A DNA stretch of 64,000 bases, from assembly GCA_013397075.1 (NCBI GenBank), contig VWZS01000638.1, forward strand, positions 1,956,125-2,020,124, given 5' to 3'. The notes under the pieces were generated by a model that saw only the letters and a list, made by a program, of their open reading frames with translations, ran no database searches and had not been told where the DNA came from. Made by a program: the position numbers and the translations under genes. The stretch comes from Rhabdornis inornatus. Taxonomy: Eukaryota; Chordata; Aves; Passeriformes; Rhabdornithidae. This document shows, piece by piece, positions 38,901 through 50,900 of this stretch (position 1 is the stretch's first letter; every line of letters starts with the position of its first letter).

Positions 38901-41900
38901 CTGATATCATGCATTTGAAAGAGATATTTTTGGAAATAAATATATCAATGGCCACCAGCCTAGCAGTACTGCAAACAGGGAACTCATATGAACACTTCCT
39001 ATACCATTTTTTAAAATCTAGTTGTTGCATTAACCCTTTGAAATACCCTTTGTCTCTCCAGTCCAACTCTTTCCTCCAGTTCCTGAATCCCATCTGTGCA
39101 TACAAGTACATGGGAATTTACAAGTGTCATGTTCTCAGGGAAAACTACTCCCTGTTTATCAGGGAAACTACTCCAGATCAATATTTTCATTTCTACTAAA
39201 AATGCATGGAAAGGAAACAGCAAGTTAAAATATTAACATAATAAATTTATATTTTTATATTAGAAATATGTTGTTTTCAGCAGGCACAACTTTCCCTAGC
39301 CCTGCTTTGCTCCAGAAACGAAACTGTTCCAATTTAAAAGGGTAGATTTTCACAAACCTTGCTCACTTAGCTAACACAGTTCAGGCCTTTACTTGGTAAC
39401 ATTCAGATGCTATTTCTGGTAAGAGGACTGAATGTCAGACCAAACTTTTCACTTGGAGTAAGCACAGCTCCAGTGAGCTGCCCCTGGATCATGGTCAAGC
39501 CACATCTGGGCCAGTAACAGTTCCGGTACAAAAGGAAAACTTTTAATGTCTTAGCTTACAACAGTCCAGCCTGCAAAGAGGTTCCCAGCAGAGCTGGACA
39601 GCATCAAAATATGATGAAGAAAACACTGGCAGTAAAGATCTGTTACCTCTGGCACTAACTACAAAGTGCTGTATGTGCAATATAATCATAAACCAGGCAG
39701 AGCTCCAAGCAGCAATCTCTGATGCAAAAAGCAATCCGCACCCAGAACACTCCAGTAATCTGAATTCCTTACCGAAAACCTACCTAAAAATTATGTCCAA
39801 CAATTGATCCTAAAGTGACAGACAAAAAAATTCTTTAAAGACAAAACACTGTCGGTCACAAAAATTATTCCCCAAATTTAAGTTAAGCACTTCTGTCGAC
39901 CTTGAAAGCTTCATGCATAGTTAAAAACATAGTAATATATTCCAAGATTTAAGCAGAGCACTGCTAGCCAGGAAAACACAAAGGAGCAATGGCTTTTGCA
40001 GTTTTTACTCTGCACCAAGCATTTCTATCACTCTCAGAAAATAGGAGTTACACCACCTAATAAATACTACTTATATTTAAAGAGTTAAAAGGCACAAAAC
40101 TTGTAGGAACTGAGAGATCTACACACTTCTGAGAACTTTGCATCCCTGAAGATGAAACCTTTAGGCCAATGCATACTTATCCATGTAACCATACCCAGAT
40201 GCTGAAAGCTGCACCTGAGCCTAACTGAAGGACAGCAGGGCTTATTCTTAATGTCACAAAGAGCACAGAAGGGACAGCAGGTCCCTAGTGCCTGCCTGAT
40301 GTGTGGACCACAGCCAATTTTGATGATCTCTGACAAGTGGTGCTCAGAGCACTGAAGGAGCAGCTGGCCCCTGCTCCACCTTCCCCCAGAGATCATCACC
40401 CCTGTGGCAGATTTGATGGGAATATATCTCTGTGCTCTGATGACTTCAGTGTAAAAGCAGTGTATCAATCTGCTACCGAAAACAGGCAGATCTGACCTTG
40501 CCTGGAGGTGTGGGCATTTTTCTCTGTCCTCTCTGGGGCATGGCAGAAGAGAGACCAGACTCCCACCCTCAGGAAAAGGAGGGAGCAGGTACACGTGGCT
40601 GGGACAATTCCAAGGGGAGAAAGAGACTGAGTAGGTGACACCAAGTGGCACTGAGCAGCAAGAGCAGCAACACCAACAGAGGGAAACATTGCCCACAACA
40701 ACCAGCCAGATTTTTACGTCCTTAAGGGTCAAAGGCACGCTTAGAGGAATTTTCAGAAACACAAAGGTAAGACGCCATGTCAGCTTCAGACATGACTCTA
40801 CAGCTTGTAAAAGAGCTTTTATAATGTCTAAATGTATTCGCCAAAGTACGTCTATCTGATCCATAGACCTTAAAAACATAGTAGTGGTATTGGTACCTCA
40901 GGTATTTGCTGCACAAATGCTTTTGTAAGTCTGGTTCTTTATTCCTTTAAGTCCTGCACAACATGAAGGACTACTAAATCCAAACCAGTACCTGATTCTT
41001 TCCCCACAGCTCCAGTGATATATCTGTGGGAGAAGTGCCATAATTCAGGTTTATGGTCTCCTGTTCAATGGCTACAAAACAGTCACGTAACACATTGGAT
41101 GCTGGCTCTAGGATTTATGCTAACTTCACTGAAAAACAAGACACTGATAGTCACAAGGACAATAGCTTTGACAAACTCCATATCCACACTCTGAAAGGTT
41201 CAATCTCTCTGAAGTTATTGCACGTAGAGCTTGTAGAGAATTCACCTTTAAAACTGCCAATGGAGTTTATATGTCTCGGTAATGTAATTGCCAGCCTCTG
41301 TCACGACCACATGGTGATAAATTAGCTACTCAGGAAAAGCAACCAAAGGGTGAAGTCAAAAGAATACCTATGTACCACTGGATCATAATGGAGTACAGGA
41401 TCTACGATGTGGAAGCAAAGAATATTTTTCTTTTTGCCACCTATACACAAGACAAATTTCTGTTCACAGTGCCTGCATTCTAGACTCAACTAATCTGTGG
41501 TTTTCCAGGAAGAAATAAAATATTCTCATAAAAGTTAAATGTGTAGACCTCACTAGACTCTCAGACAATATTAGTTAACTCATTATACTGAGCTGAGTAG
41601 AGGACACCAGTGCATTCATGTCCTTGTTTTCTTCTGTTGAGGAAGCTTCATGTTCATTAAAAGAAGGGAGTGAGGGAAGGAAAAAATGGGGAAAGAAAGG
41701 AGAAGGTGGAAATGAACAACCATTCTTCAAAAATCAGAGCCAGAAGATATAGCCCTGGTGCTGTCCTTTGGTTCCAGATTCATGCTGTAACATTTATAAG
41801 TCATAAAACAGAGGTACTTAAAATTTACAGGGTATGCCATCCATAAGCATGCATCTCAGCAGTTGGTATCACACCTTTTCAAATTCCTGTTCCTATTGTT

Positions 41901-44900
41901 TCCATCTAGGGTGCATGTGCAGGTTGTTTACAACATGCTCTGGCTCCCTGTCCCCAGGATGCACAGCCCATCCCAAGTGATGCTTCCCAACAGACTCACC
42001 AGTTGTACAAAAGGCACCAGGAGAAGTCATGCCCATACTTTTGTTATTGCTCTGCCAAATAGAGAGCAAAAGAATCACATATGTATACATGAGACTACAT
42101 AAAAATACAAATATAGATGGTACTTTCATCTCTTTTTGGCAATGACTGAACCTGATAATTTCAGCATTATTTTGTTTGCTGTTGCAAAATTCCCTGTATA
42201 CTTCATAGAAGTTCTTACTTGTTTCTCAGATGAAGCAAGTCCTATTTCAGCAGAGGAGAGATGAGAGGGATGATAATCACTATGACAATGCTTTGAGAGT
42301 TAATAAACTGAATATGTTTAAAATAGACCTCGCATCTGTTAAAAGTTTCCTTTTGATTAAGCATCCTCCCTGAAGTAACAGTCTGCAGACGCAGGTTCAG
42401 GAAGGATTGAAGATCTCCCATCTGCTTTGTATCTAAGAGGTGCAAGTTTAGCCACATATTTCTCCACATAGAAAATTCAAGTCTAGCTACCACAGGAATG
42501 TTATTCACCATTTTATAAAAATTCACTGATAATAGTTCTGTAAATCAGTAGTAGAAACAATGAAAAGAAAGTTCATATCGTGAAAAATACATAATTTAAT
42601 AACATTTTAAAATGCAATACCAGCAAGATGCTTTCTGTTCTCCAGGTAAATTATTCTGTGATATTAAGACTGTATCACAGAACTCTACATGGCTAAGAAA
42701 TACTAATGCTTCCCTTTTGTGCATGTTCCGGCCTTTCTCAGAGGTGCATTATTGAACACCCAACCTTTCAAAAAACTGGCTGTGCTAGAGCCTGCAATAC
42801 AACAGCAAAGCTATAAAATTACAGCTCCTTAAGATGAAATGCATGTAAAAGTTTTCCAAAATATTGTCTTATACATGGTGAACTTTCCTTTTGGAGTTGA
42901 GAGATGTTTGGACATGTCCATGCAGTTTCCATGCACTTCAACACCAGGCTGAGAGGAGCTAGTGTACATCTCAGAGCTAAATATCAGGGGAAATCCAGAT
43001 TAGCTGTCATATGTTATTGACAACAGCACACTCATACTCTGCCATTTAGGAGTTTTCACATAAAGCTCCAAGCCCAGGTGTATTCATTTTCCCATACAGA
43101 TTCACCCATGAAGAACAGGACAACTCATCCTATCCTGTTCCCAGCCACTCCTGTCCCAGGACTTCCCATGATATTGGATAACAATGAGCGGGAAAGACTC
43201 AAGAGAACCACACCCCAACTACTGCTTGGGAAGTCTAGTCCTTGCAGAAGTCATTAGTGAGCCTCTGAGAAGTACTTACACCCTTCTGGCTTCTGGGGCT
43301 CCCTATCAGGCCTCTGGACTTCATGAGCACCACTTAGTGACAGGCAGATAAGTCTAAAAACTGTAAGCTTTGTAAGCCTTTTGCTAGTTCCTAGTTCTCT
43401 TGAATCACACAATGCAAATGAGTCTTTTCTAATACACTTTCTCTTTATAAATAAACAGATCAAGAAGACATTTCACAAATAAAACTACAGATATAACTGA
43501 AAAGGCCATTCAGAGGTGCATGGTGGCTAAATCCCACCCTGGTGCAGAGGGGAAGGAGGAAGATGAAAGCAGCACATCTGGCTGGGTGAAAAACCTTGTG
43601 GGTGCAACACCCTGAGGTTCCTGATCTCAGATTCCAAGGACACTGCCTGCATCCTAATTCCACTGCATTACCACTGGCAAATATGCGACTACACACAATA
43701 TGAGCAGACACCCACCAGCACATTCATAAGTGAGGGCAGGATGGGATTTCTAACACTGATTCTGATAAGAACAAGGGCAATATCTGGTGGTCTGTGCATC
43801 CCCTTATTGAACTGTCAACACCCCCGCTGGCTTTTAATGAGGCCATTGCAGAGCTGGTTCTGGTTCAACACAAGGCTTTTCAGAGAGAGTTATCCCTGCA
43901 GGCCTTTCCCAGAGGGCCAAAACACAATAAAGATTTGGTCTTTATGCACTGCCTCTGCCCTAAAGCACTGAAAAAGAGGATATTTTCTTTATTTTGCAGG
44001 AATCAAAGTGTTGCAAAGGCTTCTTTGGCCCTGACTGCAGACCGTGTCCAGGAGGTTTCTCCAAACCCTGCTCTGGAAGAGGGCAGGTAAGCAGAGCATC
44101 CAGCAGCACCCTGCACTCCATGGGGGAAAGAATGACCTGTGTCCCAAAAGTCCCTGGAGCATTTCTGCCCAACAAGAATGTTGGGCTCCACAAGGGCTAC
44201 TCCCTTCACTTGTGTCCAGTGATGTCTGTGAATTTCAGGGTCAGTTATAGGTAGGAGGGAAAACCAATCTGTCACCTGTCAGATGCCCAAATTGCAGATT
44301 TCTAGGGTTCCAACACACAGCACACAGGCAAGGCTGAGTGGCCCATTCTCATGCTTTTAATTTGCACAGCACAGTGTAATGACCCAGCTCACTATTCTCA
44401 CATAAAAACTGCAAAGAAACGTAGAATATATAGCAGCAAAGAAAAAGCAGAAGGAAAGTTTTTCTTTGAAGCACCTTTTTCAGCAAAGCTAGGATTCTTC
44501 CTGAGAGTCTATCAGAGCCACAAAATATGGAAAAGCATATAGTCTCTTTTCTAGGGTAAAGATTTGTCTGAATTCATACATAACAATCACCTCCCTTCTA
44601 TATCAGTGTATGGATGGCCTGGATGGAAACGGGACTTGTGTTTGCTCTGAGGCATTTCAAGGCTTGAGCTGCCAGTTCTGCTCAGACCCTGGCAAATATG
44701 GACCTCAGTGTGACAAAGGTAAGTGCAGCTGTACTGCCTCAGCACAAGAGTGTGGGGTATTTCTTTGGACCCTAGTGATGTTCAGGTAGGGTTGCTAAAC
44801 AGTCCCAGTGGAGGATGAGCAAGATGTTCCTGAGGTATTTTCATTTCCTATTTCAAAGGGACACATCATAAGGCCAGGGTCAGTATAAATACTCTAAATG

Positions 44901-47900
44901 ATTTCTTGCAGGGAGCATAGTTTGTTTTATACTAATTTATTGTTATTTTGATTTCTGTCTCTCTCACACAAGTAATTGAAAAGAAAATCTTTGCTGTTCT
45001 GTTTCCATCTGCTATTGCCCACAACAGAACAGATTCTGCCTACAATGACAAGCATGTGTAATCTAAGAACAACTAGATCTATAAACAGGTCATGTTTAGG
45101 CCACTTAACTATCCTTAGTGAATAATTTCTGATCTATTTTATAGCTTATAGTTCTGCACTGACAGGTTTAGTCCTACTGAGCCAAACCATTACACATTTG
45201 AGAGTCTACAGCATATACAACATCAAACATCATACGTTCTTCATCTACAAAGCCATTTTTAGCCTTTTTTGTTATGAAACAGCCTGCCATTCGTGAAGCA
45301 CAGCTCACCTGAAGGTTCAGAGGTACATGGACAAAAGCTGAGACACAAATTCCATAAGGAATGGTGGTAGTTCCTAAACTCCAGTCCCACCAAACTAGTA
45401 AGTGTTTGCTTTACTAGTCACCACTGGCACTTCTTTGGAACGCACAAAGCTTTCTTGGTGTGCCCTTTGGGCACATTGCTGTGCCTGCAGCAGCACTAGT
45501 CCACCCAGTCCTAGATGGTAGGTCGGTGCTGATGCTCTGTGCAGCCAGCACTGTGCAATCTGTAGGATCTGTGGGCTCAATGTTTAAAGACTTATTCTGT
45601 TACTGAAAGCACAGCAAAAGTCATGCGATGAATAACTTTAGTAGTTTAGGACATAGCATTTTGTTCCTACTTCTCTGTTCACTTTGAAATTCATTGATAA
45701 GAGCAGTGTAGAAGTACAACAGGTTTTAAATGGTTACCCATGAAACACACCTGAAAAGACATGGCCATGATTAACAAACAATTCCCTCGTCAAAGTGAGA
45801 TTAAAAAACACAAAAGTTTAGATTCTTGAAAAAAAAAATAGGAAGATCTGATTCATAAGAAATGCTGTGTAAATATAAATGCCTTTTTCCACTATGGAAT
45901 TGCACATTGTGATTTATCTCTGGTAGAGTGCCTCTGCATTTATGGGAAGTGTGATAACCGAATAGACAGCGATGGGACCTGTCTTCCTGGATCCTGCAGA
46001 ACTGGATACACAGGGAAACTCTGTGAGAAGCAGATTGTTCCCTGTGAGCCCTCCCTACAGCTCTGCCATGCACATGCAGACTGCCAGCTCAGCGATGGCA
46101 CAGTGAGGTGAGTCAGTAACTTGCATCCAATTAACATTCACTATGCTGCAGCTCTTTCCCATTTGCCTGACCAAAACAGTCCCTGGCAGCAGTGCCCAGG
46201 CAGTAGCCACTGCAATCCTGCTATGCACCAAATAAGCATAATCATGCACCACATCAGCTTTGAGTTGCAAGATAATAATTACGAGTTCTCAATACCCTGT
46301 ACCTTAACACTGACAGTTGCATGCAGATCTGATCGTTGATTAAAAGCCTCCCTTCCTACCAACATCTACAGAGGCTTTTAGGAAGCTCTTGTCTCTAACC
46401 ACCCCTTAGTAATTTAGGAGTTTAAGCCTTGCTGAAAAAGAATTAAACTCTTGACAGTTTGAGGATAGATATCTCAGTCTGGTCAGCTCAGGTAAATTTT
46501 GCACACCACAGCACCACAGACTTCAGCACAGGTTCCCCAGTCCTGCCAGGGCTGGTCACAAAACTCTGTTACTGCTTCAGCTGCCCTGCACTTGCCTCAA
46601 GCTCACCTTCACACGCAGCAAGTTTGCCTCTTGCTGCAGTGTATCCACAATGAGTCGTGACAAAGCACAATGGGAGATGCTGCAGAACTGGAGTGCTTAA
46701 GTAAATCCCTCCAATACAGGTTAATCCTAGGGAGGGACCCAGGGAAACGGGGGCTCATTGTCTTGCACACATTTCGGGGAGAGAGCTGTCTTCTGTGTCA
46801 CTGAAAGAGAGCATAGCCAGCCCAAAAATATTTTGGAGCTGTTAGTTCAGCTTTGCAGTGATAACATCAGCTCAGAATTAATTTGAGTCCCCATCTCATA
46901 TGCAGAGAATGGATCCCTAATTTGACTCAATTAACCCAGTCAACAGTTTGGAAAAAAAACCGTAATGCACACACTTGAGCTACTTGCATCACCAATCCAA
47001 GGTTACCGATTCTAAGTTGCCTATAAATAGCAGGTTGCAGTGGAAAACAATGACTTTACTTTAGAGCTGTCCTGTCACATGTAACGCCTACCTCCTGCTC
47101 TTGTCTCTGCAGCTGTGTTTGCAAACCTGGCTATGAGGGAGACGGCCTGAGCTGCAGCAAAGTTGATCCTTGTGCTGTTTTAAACCCTGGTGGCTGCAAT
47201 ATCAATGTAAGTACGTGTTTTTCCCACAGAAACATTAGCAAAGAGGAAGATTTGGCGAGAAACTTCTGCAGAAGAGACACAGTTTTCATTGGAGTTCCAT
47301 GCAGAGTCCTGCATGGCTGTCTCTGCGTCTCCCCCTAGGCTGAGTGTGTTCAGACAGGCCCAGGGGAGCACAGGTGTGTTTGCCAGGAAGGATGGACAGG
47401 TGATGGAAGGGACTGCTCAGCCATCAACAACTGCCTGCTGCCCTCCACAGCACAGTGCCACCCGAATGCCACCTGCATATACATCGGGCCAGGCCAGGTA
47501 GGTCCTTGCATTCAATGTCACCTTCAGTGCATGTCCTCAACCATTCTGCTCTGCCAGAGCTTGGGCTTCCTACCCTGTTTTCTTCCCCAAAGCCTCCTCT
47601 CCCTCACAGCCACGATGTTATTTCCACATGGTGCTCTCTACACAAAACAGTCTCCTTAAATTCCAATCTCAGTGCTCCCTCCTTTCTGTGTGGTGGTGCT
47701 CTGGCAGCAAACACATTTTTAGAAAGTACGTTAGTAGATATCAGGTATAAAGGTCTTCTGCAGATATTAGTCAGTGTCATTCCACTGAAGTCAATGCTAG
47801 GCTACAGAAACACAGAGAAACTAATTCACCATGTCAAGAATATACACATGATTTTAATCATTTTAATGAATTGCTGTGTTTTATTGAAATGACAGAATGA

Positions 47901-50900
47901 CTGTAAGTGTAAGGATGGATTTCAGGGGAATGGAATTGAATGCACACCCATAAACTCGTGCCTGGAACAAGATGGAAAATGCCATCATCTGGTGAGTAAT
48001 TAATCATTCCCTGAACAAAGTGTTCAGATACATATCACACCTCACCTCCTGTGCACACCATAGAATTTTTTTGCCATTTCAAGCCTGCAATTTCTTTCTG
48101 AGAAAGCACTTTCTGAGCAGTTCTACAAGCACCAAAAACTGTGTGAACCACAGCAGTACGGTACATGAGCTGAGGATAGACTGCAAGGGCTGCTCCCAAA
48201 TCTGCCAGTACAGAAGGATTATCTCAAGCCTGGAATAAATAAATAAATAAATAAATACATACATACATACATACATACATAAATAAATGCTGTTTTTCTA
48301 CCAGCAATTACAACTTGAATCCACTATTCTGTTGGGATATTTACCCAAGTCAAGCATCTCTACCCAGGCATCTATCAGCTTTATCAGTAGCTGCATGTGC
48401 TCTGCTGTGCCCTGTAGTCCCAGCCTCAGGTGGGGCAAAGAACTGAGGTGAGGAGCACTGGGGAGCAGAGGATGGATCTGCCATAGTCAGATAAAAGAAT
48501 AGGGACCCAAACTCGTAGGAAAGAAGCAAGAAAAGGTGGAACAAGGGTTTAGATTCCTACAGACTTAGAGCATGGTGGATAGGGGAGGGAGTTAGTGCCC
48601 TGGGCCAATGGAGTGTGTCCTGTGGCAAGGCGAGAACACCCATGGAAGACAGTAAAAAGCTCCCTTTGTAAGTTAATGTTTGTATATAAACAGGTCCTAG
48701 TAAGAAGCTTCACAGGCCATCCTTGCTGGAGTGGTCTCTTGAGTATGTGACAAATTCTCTCTCTTTCTGCTTCTAAGGCCACTTGCCAGTTTGAGTCGTC
48801 TCGTGGCTGGGAGTGTGTGTGCCCAAAGGGCTACGAGGGGGACGGTCGGATATGCTACGGGAATGCTGCAGATGTAAGTAATGGGTAGGCTCACTTCCTC
48901 TGGGCACAGGACCTGCTGCACAGCTCTCACCCTGGATCCTAAGCAAGGAGAAGAACAAAGCCTTTACAAACAGTCAGAAAAATATGATGCTCACCAGTGA
49001 TCTCTGCAAAGAATGTTCCAGTGGGAATACTTGCCTGATTCATAAGTTATCTGTTGTGTTTAAAAATATGGCTTGGAAAGGGGCCTAAGGGAGCAGAGCA
49101 TATTTCTGCCTTCAAACAAATTGAAAATTTGAAATTGAAAACCAATTGAACAACACCAATCCCAGAGTCGGGACCTGCAGAAGTGCTAAGCACTCACCTC
49201 CTAGCTGGGAGCACCAAGCAGTCAACTCTGCTGAAGTTCTGCCCTGCAGTCTCTCTCAGTGGAAATGATCAGTTTATCATGTTGAAACAAACTGTGCTGA
49301 CCCACAGGCAGATAAAACCAAAACAAGTCAACTGGTGAAATAAATATGCATTTAGCAGCACAGGAAAAATGAAAGTGTCCTCAGTCTCAGCTCCTGGCAA
49401 TAATCTTACATGGCTCTCAGTACTATCTGCCACCCCTGCTTATACTATCATCTACCTCTGTTCTAGGTGCTGTGCAGAGTGAGGTCCAGGTGATGTGTAA
49501 GATGTACAAATATCAGCTAAAACAACATAAATTTCAATCAATTTTGCATGGAGTTAAGAGAAGAATTAAGTTTAAAATTGTAGGAAATTAATGCTTAGCC
49601 TGGGTCAGTACACAATACATACCAAGATCAGGTACACCTAAGCAATCCATGGCCTGATTTTCAAGAATTAGCAACTCACCGTTCCCATTACCAGAAATTT
49701 TCAGTATTAAAAAACCACATTAATGCCATCCCTTTTCACACACTCTGAAAACCTCCTTCTCCATGTCACATCAGCCAGGCCAGACACAGTGGATTGCACC
49801 ACAGTCAAGAGCACTTTGGCACAGCTAATTATAGCTTGCAAACTCACTGATCTCTCTTCTTTCTAATCAGGAGCTATCCACTCTGTCAGAAGCAGCTGCT
49901 TTTAACCAATGGGTTAATGTAAGTACACTTTGTGGTTAATTTCTGTAGGATGTTCAAGTTTGCAGAAATACATGAGCCTTGTAGAGTTTAGAAATGGGAA
50001 CCTCACACCAATATTTCCATCAGAGAGAGGAAGATGAAGATCTGGAGAAACATCAGGGTGCCTTTCCCACCCGTTGTGGAGGGGTTGATCATCTGGTTCC
50101 CTATTTCTGTCTGAGAAACAACTTCTGTACCCAAATTCAGTGAGTAAGGAAGCTCCCCAAGCAGCAGAGCTAGTTCCAAGCCTGCTCTCTGAGGCAGGGA
50201 GCTAACATAAGCCATGACTAGTTTTGCATGAAAACACACTGCAGTCCAGATGACCAGCAGCAGGGTGCAAGCAGAGATGAACATGACCCCTGGTGTCTCC
50301 TTTCAACTTCTCTCACTCAATAAAACAACGAGTGGGAAGCGAGGGCAGTGTCTTACCCTCCCCATTTTCACTGTGCCCCATGGCAGGAGATGCCAGTGTG
50401 TGGCTGCACAGTGTGCTGCTGCCACAGCAAGAGAGCTGGAAAAACTCAGTCTGTGCAGGCCTGACTGAGGTGCAGGAAATAGAATCATAGAATGGCTTGA
50501 GTAAAACAGGACCTTTAAAGGCCATCTAGTCCAATCTCACTGCCATCAGCAGGGACATCTTCAACTAGATCAGGTTGTTCAGAGTCTTGCCCAGCCTGAC
50601 CCTGAATGTCTCCAGGGATGGGTCATCTACCACTTCCCTGAGTAACTTCTTCCAGTTTTTCATCACCCTCACTGTAAAAAAAGAAAAAAAAAAAAAAAAA
50701 AATTCGATCTAACCTAAATACACCCGTTTTCAGTTTAGAACCTTTATCCCTTATTCTTTTGCAAAAGGTACTCTAAAAAGTTTGCCCCATCTTTCTTACA
50801 AGCTCCCTTTAAGTACTGAAAAGCCACAAAAGGTCTCCCTGGAGTCCTCTGCAGGCTGAATAACCTCAATGTGGAAAGAGATTAGCCTGTTAGATTCCAG

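Noticed and set aside
41863..42102. 79-codon plus-strand open frame overlapping exon 19
   Set aside because: It is a different frame from the one that aligns with stabilin-2 and has no Cys pattern, so it is a shadow of the exon.
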